A stretch of 64,000 nucleotides of DNA from Paenibacillus bovis (GTDB taxonomy: Bacteria; Bacillota; Bacilli; Bacillales; Bacillaceae_C). The stretch spans positions 1 through 64,000 of the forward strand of contig VEFU01000005.1 in the NCBI GenBank assembly GCA_007679095.1, in the 5' to 3' direction. The first letter of the stretch is position 1; every line of letters begins with the position of its first letter. The notes beneath the pieces are model-generated. The model ran no database searches and was not told where the DNA came from. It worked only from the letters and a program-made list of their open reading frames with translations. The position numbers and the translations under genes are program-made. Of this stretch, positions 54,870 through 64,000 are shown one piece after another.

Positions 54870-55595
54870 CTATTGTCTTTTACGAGTCTTAAGTACGCGA
54901 ATGACAAATTTCGGCAATGCCAGCATTCTTCTCCATCTAGTAGGTTGGTTCATAAATCGATATAGCCACTCCAAGTTTAACTTAATCCAGAAATCTGGTG
55001 CTCGTTTCGCTGTTCCAGCAATTATATCAAAGCTTCCGCCAACTCCCATAAAAATACCTTTTTCAAAATGGTGATAGTTATTCTGAATCCAATATTCTTG
55101 TTTTGGGAAACCTAATGCTACAAATACCATATCTGGATTAGAATTTTTCACCATTTCTGTAACTGTTTCATCATTTTCTTTAAAAAAGCCATGATGGTAC
55201 CCGGCAATTTGCAAATTCGGATAACTTTTTTGCACATTTGCAACTGTTCGTTCTATCACTTCTTCCCTAGATCCAAGGAAGAAAACACGTAACTGTTCTT
55301 TATTAGCCAATTGTAATAATTCCACCATTAGATCAAAACCAGCAACTCTTTCCGGTAGCGGTTTTTTTACCAACTTGGACGCTAAAATAATTCCAGCCCC
55401 ATCAGCAATAATATGATTAGCTTGTGCAATTGTATTCCTATAATGTTCGTCCTCCACTGCATACATGACTATTTCCGGATTTGCTGTCACAATAAACGTC
55501 TTTTTCTTTAGCTGAAGGTTATGACGCAACTGATGAAGCATATCCTCCATTGTTGTATGATCAAAAGGGACGCCGAGAATATTTAACTTTTCCAC
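54870..55595 (-). CDS. tagA: N-acetylglucosaminyldiphosphoundecaprenol N-acetyl-beta-D-mannosaminyltransferase
   Basis: A 241-residue GT26 (WecG/TagA/CpsF) enzyme. FIVTANPEIVMYA holds the conserved Thr, HIIADGAGIILASK the catalytic Asp, and LGFPKQEYWIQ a family motif. It adds ManNAc to the TagO product. The start is GTG with AGGAG 9 nt upstream. No UDP-GlcNAc 2-epimerase gene is present in the window. Confidence 0.94.
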   Translation of the reverse strand: MEKLNILGVPFDHTTMEDMLHQLRHNLQLKKKTFIVTANPEIVMYAVEDEHYRNTIAQANHIIADGAGIILASKLVKKPLPERVAGFDLMVELLQLANKEQLRVFFLGSREEVIERTVANVQKSYPNLQIAGYHHGFFKENDETVTEMVKNSNPDMVFVALGFPKQEYWIQNNYHHFEKGIFMGVGGSFDIIAGTAKRAPDFWIKLNLEWLYRFMNQPTRWRRMLALPKFVIRVLKTRKRQ

Positions 55596-55762
55596 TATGA
55601 TTGACTCCTGTTTGCGGATTTTTTTATGTTCATTTCTTAGCTTTGTCCATTATAGCAAATCCGCATACAGTTGTGGTAATGGTATTATTAGGGGCTTTGA
55701 ACGAGCTATTAAATTAGACGTAAGTAAAAGAATAAAGTTTCATGATAAAATTCGACAATTTT

Positions 55763-56440
55763 TCAAAAAAGTAAATCCTTATCTTCTTCATCGCCTTCGA
55801 GATATCGTCTTTGAGGTTCTGCTATTACTTCTGATTGATTTTGTGCAATTAAAGAACTAAGTGGTAGGATTTTATTTCCGTTTTTGATTCCAAACGTATG
55901 TAGCAGAAATCGTACAATTGGTTGCGGTAATGATTGTGAATTTCCATCATACGGTTTTATGTCAAAAATCCTCTTCATAAAGTCCATGGAAATAGCTTGT
56001 TCCCATGTCCTACATTTATCAGTAATATTAACTTTCAACTCGGTGTAAACACATAATGGGGATAAGATGATGATGGATGAATTGTATAAAATCGAGGCTG
56101 ACCTTTGAAGATGATGGATAGGGGAAAATTCATGCTTTATGACAAAATCTTTTCCGTTCTGGGTGTCCCCCTTGCATATTAATTTGTACTTTGGATCTAT
56201 AGATTCTCCTACCAACACAATTCTTTCCACTTCTAGATAAATTACCATGAAATTTTCCTGGTTCTAATTCTATAAAAATACAATTTTTCGCCAATAATGA
56301 GATGAAATGTAAACAAAACGTTGAATAAGGCAAATAGAAATTAGCTCCAGGTACACCTCCTTCTTCTAATTTAAATTTGTCTCACCAATGTCTTATTAAC
56401 CGTCGATCATTTTGAAATTTACTTTTAATGGATTACATCT
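55763..56440 (-). pseudogene. Probable decayed gene with ComK-like signatures in three frames
   Basis: One frame gives a 161-residue reading (55763-56248), but similarity to ComK appears only when frames are combined. Frame 1 has KNCIFIELEP and GKNCVGRRIY, resembling the KDCVFYVN...GSSYAGRK region of ComK. Frame 2 has FYTIHPSSSYPHYVF, resembling the FLFPTLSSTRPQCGW region. Frame 3 has VNITDK..AIS and LPQPIVRFLL, resembling the ComK C-terminus. A strong AAGGAGG near 56358 is not followed by a suitable start. I read this as a competence-factor-like gene broken by frameshifts. The resemblance is by eye and the 161-residue frame could instead be an unrelated gene. I see nothing else in 56249-56629. 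Confidence 0.35.
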
Positions 56441-56629
56441 GTTGTCGCCTCCCATCGTTCACAAACATTACACATATTATAGTAAATTTTCCCTATTTTT
56501 AAAAGTCTAAAATGTGACAAATTTCTTATATTTTTTAAAAAGGTTACTTTTTACTTTGAAAAAGTGTGATTCGATAGCTTTTTACAGCTATATTTGATTT
56601 ATTTTTTATCTACAGCTAGCATCAATGCT

Positions 56630-57631
56630 TTACTTTCTGGCCTCTAGTAATTTTTCCAAGCCCTCATAATCAAGAAGATACGTCCTGTTTCTATAACTTC
56701 CTTCATACTTTAGGTTTAGGGATCTTAGCAGTTTCGATGCGATAGATACGGAAGATAAATTTAGGAAATATCGACATCTTCTATTTGTAATCCTAGGTCC
56801 AAAAAGTAAAAAGTAAGCCATTAGTGCTTTAATATGTGCATCTTTGCTTTTATTATTACAAATACTGCATATCCAACTCCTATTTCGTCTTTCTATAGAA
56901 AGCCTCTTGCAATGCTCACAATACATCCCTGTTAAGATATCTTGTATGGGGATTTGATACTCACTTAAAATATCAGGATCTTCCGGTGTATGGTTTTTTA
57001 TTAAAAACTGCAATAAATCATTAAATTGCCTTTCATCTAACACATTATTTGGATTCTTTTTCATAAAGGAGATTGATCTGTGTCTAATTTGTTGAGGGCG
57101 AATTACCTTTTGCCTAGCAAGTGGATATTGTTGATCAATATGGATGATAGATTTTGGATGAGTAAAAACTACAAACGAAGTACCGGGGAGGTGTATTTTG
57201 GTGTGCTTTGCAATTATCTGCTCTAAATGATGTTGCTGATTCTCGACTTGCACAATGGGATTAGCAAAAGTCTCTACATAACCATCCAACTCTCGCGTCA
57301 TCTGATATTCATCTAATTTAATATCACCGGCTATGTGCTTGCTGTCATAGTTTAAGAAGTAACGTGGAGAAAATAGCAAATTATCCATTTGAGTATAAAC
57401 CCCTGGAGCAATCTGTAACCTGAGATCCTGAATAATTACATGCTTTTCAAAGTTAAGTTGTTTTAAGTAATAATCTACTGACTGTTCGCCGTAGACTCCC
57501 GCTCTTCTAATAGCTAAATCCTTTTCTACATCACTTCTTCTAGGATAGTTAGGAGCAATATATTGTAATACTGCCTCTAATATTGAAATCCTCTTTGGCT
57601 TCTTTCGGTGTTTAATAATTATGTAAATCAC
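56630..57631 (-). CDS. NERD domain protein
   Basis: A 333-residue protein. The NERD (nuclease-related) domain spans about 45-160: GEQSVDYYLKQL, VIIQDLRLQ, TQMDNLLFSPRYFLNYDSKH, with D-x-K in place of the usual E-x-K. The C-terminal part has a zinc-ribbon-like CEHCKR...CSICNN and a winged-helix-like end. The start is unclear: GTG at 57631 overlaps the AGAGGTG Shine-Dalgarno, and at normal spacing only ATA or ATT codons are available, so a rare start codon or a GTG with atypical spacing is used. Function is unknown; NERD proteins are proposed DNA-processing enzymes. Confidence 0.75.
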   Translation of the reverse strand: MIYIIIKHRKKPKRISILEAVLQYIAPNYPRRSDVEKDLAIRRAGVYGEQSVDYYLKQLNFEKHVIIQDLRLQIAPGVYTQMDNLLFSPRYFLNYDSKHIAGDIKLDEYQMTRELDGYVETFANPIVQVENQQHHLEQIIAKHTKIHLPGTSFVVFTHPKSIIHIDQQYPLARQKVIRPQQIRHRSISFMKKNPNNVLDERQFNDLLQFLIKNHTPEDPDILSEYQIPIQDILTGMYCEHCKRLSIERRNRSWICSICNNKSKDAHIKALMAYFLLFGPRITNRRCRYFLNLSSVSIASKLLRSLNLKYEGSYRNRTYLLDYEGLEKLLEARK

Positions 57632-57732
57632 CTCTTTTATTTTATAATTGTCACTTAATATATTTCGACACTATTCTGCAAAACCCTTCTTTCTACTAGT
57701 GGTCTGATCTAAAATAATGTCTATTACTGTTT

Positions 57733-58780
57733 TTTACTAGCCTACGTGTGCTTGTTACTGGCCATCGCATTTTATTTACAAGCCATCATGCATCCATTAC
57801 TAGCCGTCATCAAAATTACTGGCCATTGTGCACCTATTACTGGCCGCTCTCTCTTTTTTACTGGCGGTCTTGCTCCAATTACTGGCTGTCTTCTCTTATT
57901 TACTAGCCATCATGACTTCATTACTGGCCGGCGTCCCCTTTACTAGCCATTGTGCTCCGGTTACTGGCCGTTCTCTCTTTTTTACTGGCGGTCTTGCTTC
58001 ATTTACTGGCTGTCTTCTCTTATTTATTAGCCATCATGACTTCATTACTGGCCGGCGTCTGCTTTACTGGCCATCGTGGTCCGGTTACTGGCCATCATCA
58101 CTGCTTTACTGGCGGTCTTGCTTCAATTACTGGCTGCCACCTCTAATTTACTAGCTATCATGCCTCCATTACTGGCCGTCATCTAATTTACTGGCCATCG
58201 TGCTCCAGTTACTGGCCATCATCACTGCTTTACTGGCGGTCTTACTCCAATTACTGGCTGTCACCTCATATTTACTAGCCATCATACCCGCATTACTGGC
58301 CGTCATCTAATTTACTAGCCATTGTGCTCCGGTTACTGGCCGTTCTCTCTTTTTTACTGGCGGTCTTGCTCCAATTACTGGCTGTCACCTCTTATTTACT
58401 AGCCATCATGACTTCATTACTGGCCGTCATCTAATTTACTGGCCATCGTGCTCCAGTTACTGGCCATCATCACTGCTTTACTGGCGGTCTTACTCCAATT
58501 ACTGGCTGTCACCTCATATTTACTAGCCATCATGCCTCCATTACTAGCCGTCATCTAATTTACTGTCCATCGTGCTCCGGTTACTGGCCATCACCACTGC
58601 TTTACTGGCGGTCTTGCTTCATTTACTAGCCATCTCCTCTTATTTACTAGCCATCATACCCGCATTACTGGCCGTCATCTCCTTTACTGCCATCCTCTCT
58701 TATTTACTGGCCATCATTCTCCAGTTACTAGCCGCAACTCATATTTACTAGCCATCACCCCACAGTTACAAGCCTTCACC
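57733..58780. repeat. Large tandem array, about 21-bp units with core TTACTGGCC (forward)
   Basis: About 50 units. The TTACTGGCGGTCTT unit type recurs at 57858, 57982, 58106, 58230, 58354, 58478 and 58602, exactly 124 bp apart six times, so the array is built of six-unit blocks (five of 21 bp and one of 19 bp). Other unit types, such as TTACTAGCCATCATG, keep a fixed place in each block. It fills the gap between the NERD gene and nagB. The open reading frames through it are incidental. Confidence 0.95.
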
Positions 58781-58802
58781 CCATATCCATAGCAGCGCTC
58801 AC

Positions 58803-58843
58803 ACCAAAAAACACCGCCAGGCCCCATATCCCGACGGTGTTTT
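58803..58843 (-). terminator. Terminator of the nagAB operon
   Basis: Stem 58808-58816 with 58835-58843 (AAAACACCG and CGGTGTTTT), 18-nt loop, followed on the minus strand by TT-rich sequence, 10 bp after the nagB stop. Confidence 0.7.
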
Positions 58844-58853
58844 CCCACATATA

Positions 58854-59561
58854 TTATTTCAATTTACTCGCTGCTTCCTCGTCCACGATGATGGTGACGT
58901 TTGGATGGTTTTGGAGGACGGAGGCTGGGCAGGCTTCGGTGATTGGGCCTTGGATCATGTCCCGGACTGCGTCTGCTTTTGCTTCGCCGAATGCGAGTAG
59001 TAGGATTTCTTTTGCTGCCATGATGGAGGAGATCCCCATGGAAATGGCGTGTGTTGGTACGTCTTCTGCTTTTTCGAAGAAGCGTTTGTTTGCTTCGATG
59101 GTAGCAGGTGTTAGTTCAACGACATGTGTTTTCGAATCGAAAGATGTTCCAGGTTCGTTGAAGCCGATGTGACCGTTTGTTCCAATTCCTAGGATTTGAA
59201 GGTCAACCGGGTTTGCCTCTAACACCTTTTCATAGCGTTCGCATTCTGCATCTAGGTCGCTCGCTATTCCATTCGGTAAATTTGTTTCTTTAAAGTTCAA
59301 TACGTTAAATAGTTTTTGCTCCATGAAGTAGTTGTAGCTTTGCGGATCGTCTGCTGCAAGGCCAACATATTCATCGAGATTGACTGTTACGATATTGGAT
59401 ACATCCGGTTTTGCAGCACGCATTTTTGCATATAAACCTTCTGGAGTGCTTCCGGTTGCAAATCCGAATGTGGAAATTGCCCCTGCTTCTAGACGAGCAT
59501 TTACAATTTCAAATGCTTTTTCTGCTGCTTCTTCCTTGTTTTTCACAATGATAGTATTCAT
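58854..59561 (-). CDS. nagB: Glucosamine-6-phosphate deaminase
   Basis: A 235-residue enzyme converting glucosamine 6-phosphate to fructose 6-phosphate and ammonia. Motifs are [20 protein letters not shown] (catalytic Asp) and [14 protein letters not shown]. It follows nagA by 12 bp behind GGGAGG. Together they recycle amino sugars from cell wall or chitin. Confidence 0.96.
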   Translation of the reverse strand: MNTIIVKNKEEAAEKAFEIVNARLEAGAISTFGFATGSTPEGLYAKMRAAKPDVSNIVTVNLDEYVGLAADDPQSYNYFMEQKLFNVLNFKETNLPNGIASDLDAECERYEKVLEANPVDLQILGIGTNGHIGFNEPGTSFDSKTHVVELTPATIEANKRFFEKAEDVPTHAISMGISSIMAAKEILLLAFGEAKADAVRDMIQGPITEACPASVLQNHPNVTIIVDEEAASKLK

Positions 59562-59573
59562 AAAATCCTCCCG

Positions 59574-60713
59574 TTAATACTCGACACCTCGTCGATAGGT
59601 TTTTTGCACTTGAAGTTGTTCATTCATCCAAACAAAATCGGCATCTTTGCCAGCTAATAAAGAACCTTTCTGGGTAAGTCCGAATTCGCGTGCTTGGTTG
59701 CTTGATGTCATTTGCACTGCTTCTTGAATGGTGCAACCCGTAAATTTGATAATATTGCGGAAGGCGTCATCCATTTTTAATACACTACCTGCAAGGGAGC
59801 CATTTTCAAGACGAGCCTCTCCATTCTCTACCCATACTTTTTGGCCACCAAGCTCCGTTTCTCCATCGGGCATTCCTTTTGCGCGCATTGCATCCGAAAT
59901 AACGCAAATACCCTCGGCCCCTTTTAAACGATATGATAGCATGATCATATCAGGTGTAATGTGAATACCATCCGCGATTATCTCAACTTGTACACTAGGT
60001 GTTAATAGTGCATGCCCAGCTACTCCAGCTTCGCGATGATGAAGACCACGCATGCCGTTATATAAATGGGTTGCATGTGATGCTTTACTTGGGATGAGTT
60101 CTTCTCTCACCGCATCCGAATGTCCTACAGATGGGACAATTCCCCGCTCCAACATCAATTTTTCAAACTCTGCAGCTCCCTTTAATTCAGGAGCATATGT
60201 TACCAATTTTATTAACTCGCCAGAAGCTTCATACCACTGTAAAAAAAGCTCAAAATCTGGATCCGTTATGTACTCAGGTGGTTGTGCTCCGGCACGTTTT
60301 ACATTAATAAAAGGACCTTCTAAATGCACGCCTTCGATCGAAATACCTTGTTGCTTGGCAATGTGAACAGCTTCTAATGCCTTCGTAATGTTGTCATGAT
60401 TTTGGGTGATGGTCGTTGCAAAAAAAGAAGTAACCCCTTCTTTGAGCAAATTTTCACTGAGAAAACGTAACTTTTCTGGATTAGCGTCCATCGTGTCGAC
60501 CCCATATCCGCCATGAATATGGATATCAATCATACCTGGGATAATAATTGCTCCAGCTGCGTCCTTTACTAATTCACCAGTTTTTTCGGTGAACGCACTC
60601 ATTTCACCTATTTCCGTAATCGTTTCTCCGAAGCGAAGAAAACCATTTTCAATAGGTTCATTTGTTCCTCCTGGATAAATCGTTGCATTAATGATTACTT
60701 GTTCCTTCATCAT
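59574..60713 (-). CDS. nagA: N-acetylglucosamine-6-phosphate deacetylase
   Basis: A 379-residue amidohydrolase. Metal and substrate motifs are DIHIHGGYGVDTMD, LEGPFINVKRAGAQ, VGHSDA, HLYNGM, ADGIH and VISDAM. It produces glucosamine 6-phosphate for NagB. GGGGTGG lies 3 nt before an ATG pair at 60713 and 60710. No nagR-type regulator or clear operator is visible in the 83 bp upstream. Confidence 0.95.
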   Translation of the reverse strand: MMKEQVIINATIYPGGTNEPIENGFLRFGETITEIGEMSAFTEKTGELVKDAAGAIIIPGMIDIHIHGGYGVDTMDANPEKLRFLSENLLKEGVTSFFATTITQNHDNITKALEAVHIAKQQGISIEGVHLEGPFINVKRAGAQPPEYITDPDFELFLQWYEASGELIKLVTYAPELKGAAEFEKLMLERGIVPSVGHSDAVREELIPSKASHATHLYNGMRGLHHREAGVAGHALLTPSVQVEIIADGIHITPDMIMLSYRLKGAEGICVISDAMRAKGMPDGETELGGQKVWVENGEARLENGSLAGSVLKMDDAFRNIIKFTGCTIQEAVQMTSSNQAREFGLTQKGSLLAGKDADFVWMNEQLQVQKTYRRGVEY

Positions 60714-60796
60714 AAACCACCCCAATTTAGTGCATCACTTTTTATTATAATTCTCTATAAAACACAAAACAATTAAAAAAATGTCGTTCATAGCAC

Positions 60797-61927
60797 CTAA
60801 TCAATTGTTCCGTGCCGAATTAATTTTACGTCTAGTTTGTAATCAACTTCAATATCAGGAAACTTTTCGCGCCATTCTTTGTTTTTTAAATGTCCACCTT
60901 TTTGATTGATACGGTATACAACTCCGTAACCAAAGGGATCGGCATTCAATTCCTGTAGATCGCTTAATAGTTTTTCATACTTCTTTTTCATTTCTTTTGC
61001 AACTTCTTTTTCAATTAGTTTCTCTACATCTGGACTTACAATTATTTTTTCAGATGTCTCGACAAGTTCCAAGTTTAATGAGACTACAGTTTCAAATTTA
61101 AGAGCTCCTACGTACTTCGTCTTACTACTGCCACGAAGAATATTATATGCCGTATGGAGTGTATCTCTCCTTTGCTGTACAATCGTATCGTCTTCTATAA
61201 ACTTTGAAAATGGCTCCATCGGCAAGGATACTTCTAGCCATTTTGCTCTGATTGATTTTCTAATCATGTTGAGTAATAGCGCATTGTCAATCGATATTTC
61301 TCCTACCATCTTATCATCCTGCATAACGGCAATCGCTGAAAGTTTCGGTACATCCTTATTAAGCTTAAACAAAGGAAGAATGGGATCTACCCCTATATCG
61401 TAAAAATCACGAATGAAATTAGGCAACATGACACGCGGAAACCGATTTGGAGTGGAGTTTTCTTCAATTAGTCCATGCAAGAATTTCCCAATATTCATGG
61501 AAATATCTTTTTCTTGTATTCGAATAATCTCTTTCGCGTCACCATCACTTACTGCTAAATACATTGTATTTGGCAGGTTGGCATCGCGGTATAACGTTTC
61601 GATGAACGGAAAAATTCCATATTCCGCGGCTTTTCTTCCATACAATTCTAATTGGATTTTCCCTGGTGCTAACATGAAATTCGTTTCATTGTTCGCGTCT
61701 TTTAATGCACCTTTAATGGACTTACCTTTACCTGCCACTATTTTCGCTGTATCTTTTGACTCTCCTTCGAATTGATAAATCGCTAATGTTGTTTCATAAA
61801 TATTCTCTTCACCTAGATCGACCCCACGAGAATTAATTACTCCTAATCTTTCAATATCATGAGATGGGATACAACTTGCAAGCAGAAAGCAAACAAGTAC
61901 AATGCTTAGCCATTTCATATACCTCAT
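60797..61927 (-). CDS. Spore germination receptor lipoprotein (GerAC/GerKC family)
   Basis: A 376-residue Ger(x)C protein: signal peptide with lipobox LLASC (residues 15-19), then RLGVINSRGVDLGE, a typical start of the mature domain. It is the C subunit of a GerA-type germinant receptor in the spore inner membrane. Its ATG overlaps the stop of the B-subunit gene (ATGA). Confidence 0.92.
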   Translation of the reverse strand: MRYMKWLSIVLVCFLLASCIPSHDIERLGVINSRGVDLGEENIYETTLAIYQFEGESKDTAKIVAGKGKSIKGALKDANNETNFMLAPGKIQLELYGRKAAEYGIFPFIETLYRDANLPNTMYLAVSDGDAKEIIRIQEKDISMNIGKFLHGLIEENSTPNRFPRVMLPNFIRDFYDIGVDPILPLFKLNKDVPKLSAIAVMQDDKMVGEISIDNALLLNMIRKSIRAKWLEVSLPMEPFSKFIEDDTIVQQRRDTLHTAYNILRGSSKTKYVGALKFETVVSLNLELVETSEKIIVSPDVEKLIEKEVAKEMKKKYEKLLSDLQELNADPFGYGVVYRINQKGGHLKNKEWREKFPDIEVDYKLDVKLIRHGTID

Positions 61928-63039
61928 TCTGGAGCACTTCCTTTAGCTTTTCGCCATTTTTTCTTTAATAACACAAGTGGCAGGAGAATAAATGGATAAA
62001 CAAATACTAACCATATGCTAACTTTTGCTACTGTATCTGTTAAAAGGTTAATTCTCATATTCGTATTCACGAAAAAAATAAGCACATAAAGTACACACAT
62101 AACCCCATAGAGCGCTACTTTTTGCCTCACTTTAAATAATCTTTTTATCCCATAGGTAGCGGCCCATAAATGCAAGCACATATTAGGAATTACAATAAAA
62201 ATCCACATCCCAATTACAATATAATCTAGTCGTTCCAGGAAACTATAGGAAAGACTTTTAAAAAGTGATAATACACTCCAATCAACCTCTTCAATGTCTT
62301 GTGGACTAAAATAGCCTATGGACATTACAGTGGTAAACAGAATAACAAAAGTTGTATATGTGATCCCGAGAAACGCTGGAAGTTTCGCTTTTTCTTTATT
62401 TTCAATAAAAGGATAGATAATGAGTAACAACTCTAATCCGGATAAGGAAAAGCTCGTCGCCTTAGCCCCTCTTAGTAAATCAGGTATGGACGTCTGGAAC
62501 ATTGGCAGAAAGTGGTACAAGTCCATTTTTGAAATGGGATCATACATGAAAATATAAACCCATTGCATACATAATATGAAGATAAACGTAACACCTATTA
62601 CAATCCTAATCCCTCCTAAAACCGTATATCCAATAAGGATAAGGAAAAAGAAGGCAGCTACAAAAGCAGGTAATACAGGATGAAGAAACACTTTTAGTAC
62701 TTCGATATAATTTAAAAGAACAGATGCTACACCTGCTATGGAATAAACAATATAAAAAGATCCTAAAATGGTTCCAAAAAATCGACCGAATACATCGACT
62801 TGAATCCCGAATATGTCCGCACTCTCATATTGCTTCAGTATGTGGAACATCACATATAGAAGGATGACCATAAAAACATATGCAATTAAGATTGAAATCC
62901 AGGAATCGCGATGTGCTTCCTTGAAAATATAACGTGGGAGCCCCATGACACCGACTCCAGTCTGTGCACTATATAAAATAAATATTAAATAAAAGGCACG
63001 AAAGCGTAGATTCGGTTTTACTTCCATGTTAATTTGCAT
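61924..63039 (-). CDS. Spore germination receptor permease subunit (GerAB/GerKB family)
   Basis: A 371-residue membrane protein with ten predicted segments, related to the amino acid/polyamine transporter fold. The N-terminal stretch SAQTGVGVMGLPRYIFKEAH is a family hallmark. It probably forms the germinant-binding subunit. AGGTG precedes the ATG, 8 bp after the A-subunit gene. Confidence 0.92.
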   Translation of the reverse strand: MQINMEVKPNLRFRAFYLIFILYSAQTGVGVMGLPRYIFKEAHRDSWISILIAYVFMVILLYVMFHILKQYESADIFGIQVDVFGRFFGTILGSFYIVYSIAGVASVLLNYIEVLKVFLHPVLPAFVAAFFFLILIGYTVLGGIRIVIGVTFIFILCMQWVYIFMYDPISKMDLYHFLPMFQTSIPDLLRGAKATSFSLSGLELLLIIYPFIENKEKAKLPAFLGITYTTFVILFTTVMSIGYFSPQDIEEVDWSVLSLFKSLSYSFLERLDYIVIGMWIFIVIPNMCLHLWAATYGIKRLFKVRQKVALYGVMCVLYVLIFFVNTNMRINLLTDTVAKVSIWLVFVYPFILLPLVLLKKKWRKAKGSAPE

Positions 63040-63047
63040 TGAATCAC

Positions 63048-64000
63048 CTATTCATCAATATCTTGCTTCTTAGCTGCTTCTTCCTTCGAAAACCGTCTCT
63101 GATCCTTTAACAAAAAGGATTTCATACGATTACTGTCATATCTTGGTGGTGAACGGAAAAATACATTATTAAAGTCTTTTATTTGTAATGGATAGAGCGG
63201 TGATAAATACGGACGACCGAGCGAAGTTAATCGGATCGCATGAATGATAATAAAGCAAAGCCCAAACATGATGCCAAAAACTCCTAGAGCTCCTGCTAAC
63301 AGCATCAACGGAAAACGGATGATTCGTACAGAACTTCCTAATAAATAACTTGGTGAAGTAAACGAAGCAAGTGCGCTCATTGCGACTACAATAATGAGAA
63401 TGTTACTAGTTAGCCCAGCTTCAACTGCAGCCTGGCCAATAACGATACCACCAACAATACCCATTGTCTGACCAACCTTTGTAGGCAGGCGTGCACCAGC
63501 TTCTCTCAGGAGCTCAATCATAAATTCCAATAAAAATGCCTCTAGCAATGGTGGAAAAGGCACTTGAGCTCGCGACTGACCAATGGATATGAGTAGCTGC
63601 ATAGGGATAAGTCCATATTGGTACGTAACAACTGCTACATACGCAGGAGTAACGGTAATCGCAAAAAACATAGAAATGAAGCGAAGGAAACGAAAAAAAG
63701 TCCCCGATTGCCATCTCATATAGCGATCTTCCGTTGACTCCAAAAAGCTAAAAAATGTGGCCGGAGCTATAATCGCCGATGGACTATTTTCAATTAAAAC
63801 TCCTATTTTCCCATGCGTTATCGCATACGTAAATCGATCAGGTAATTCTGTAATTTCAAATTGTGGGAATACATTTAACTCCGAATCCTCTAGATACTGT
63901 TTTAAAACAATCGCATCTTCTATCTTATCGACATCTAAATCTTCAATTCTTTGTCGCATTGTATTAACGTCATCTTCATTCGCGATTGATTTCATATATA
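63048..64000 (-). CDS. Spore germination receptor subunit A (GerAA/GerKA family), 5' end outside window
   Basis: The last 317 residues or so of a GerA protein; family members are about 480-500 residues and the frame is still open at position 64000, so the start lies beyond the window. Visible are GKIGVLIENSPSAIIAPATF, the RWQSGTFFRFLRF region before the membrane segments, and SIGQSRAQVPFPPLLEAFL. It forms the A subunit with the two downstream genes, the standard A-B-C order. Confidence 0.93.
   Translation of the reverse strand, partial: YMKSIANEDDVNTMRQRIEDLDVDKIEDAIVLKQYLEDSELNVFPQFEITELPDRFTYAITHGKIGVLIENSPSAIIAPATFFSFLESTEDRYMRWQSGTFFRFLRFISMFFAITVTPAYVAVVTYQYGLIPMQLLISIGQSRAQVPFPPLLEAFLLEFMIELLREAGARLPTKVGQTMGIVGGIVIGQAAVEAGLTSNILIIVVAMSALASFTSPSYLLGSSVRIIRFPLMLLAGALGVFGIMFGLCFIIIHAIRLTSLGRPYLSPLYPLQIKDFNNVFFRSPPRYDSNRMKSFLLKDQRRFSKEEAAKKQDIDE

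Noticed and set aside
57746-58154. Overlapping open frames through the TTACTGGCC array (for example LLAVxxx or FTGxxxx heptads).
   Set aside because: All three forward frames are open because the 21-bp core has no stop in any frame. There is no ribosome binding site, and the 124-bp block shifts the frame each time.
57733-58780. CRISPR array.
   Set aside because: The conserved part is only about 9 bp and the variable part about 12 bp; the variable parts recur every 124 bp, unlike unique spacers, and no cas gene is present.

Overview
This window looks like the chromosome of a low-GC, endospore-forming member of the Bacillaceae or Planococcaceae. Evidence for that is a GerA-type germinant receptor operon at the right edge, a Spo0E-like phosphatase, AGGAGG-type ribosome binding sites, many GTG/TTG starts and a Bacillus-style wall teichoic acid (WTA) locus. 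No rRNA, tRNA, cas gene, prophage or complete insertion sequence was seen.

Layout. 0.3-10.9 kb: a seven-gene minus-strand operon made of a lipoprotein, an Opp/Dpp-type ABC transporter (two permeases, two ATPases) and two Cys-type sulfatases without signal peptides, preceded by a membrane-bound AraC-type regulator and a likely cre site. 11-14 kb: a two-gene small-membrane-protein unit, a Spo0E-like protein, and a DUF2975/HTH/UppS operon. 15-17.4 kb: modA, a GNAT acetyltransferase and modB without modC, flanked by tandem arrays in opposite orientations. 17.9-23.1 kb: an island holding a DnaA-domain-I/Uma2-nuclease fusion, a lipoprotein, an Rpn-family nuclease with a duplicated tail gene, and a DnaA paralogue with no DNA-binding domain. 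23.3-25 kb: a HAD phosphatase and galE. 25.9-55.6 kb: a large WTA/cell-surface polymer region with six CDP-glycerol/ribitol-phosphotransferase modules (two in fusions), GT2 enzymes, a CDP-ribitol synthesis pair, tagGH, galU, a six-PA14-repeat glucosaminidase, tagD, tagB-like, an LCP ligase, tagO and tagA. 55.7-57.6 kb: a decayed gene with scattered ComK-like signatures and a NERD protein. 58.8-64 kb: nagB, nagA and gerA-type genes.

How the genes fit together. TagO and TagA make the lipid-linked disaccharide; TagD supplies CDP-glycerol and the TarI-like/SDR pair probably CDP-ribitol; the phosphotransferases build polymers; GalE, GalU and the GT2 enzymes supply and attach sugars; TagGH exports; the LCP protein attaches the chain to peptidoglycan.

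The most unusual content is non-coding. Several intergenic regions are filled with roughly 21-bp tandem units that have a short conserved core and a variable remainder. Arrays with unrelated cores (TTACTGGCC and TTCTTGCGG) both have the same six-unit, 124-bp higher-order period, which is not a multiple of three and so argues against coding. A separate 27-bp REP-like palindrome occurs at least a dozen times, often in inverted pairs; it supplies the C-terminal tails of two proteins and the linker of a 1136-residue fused glycosyltransferase.
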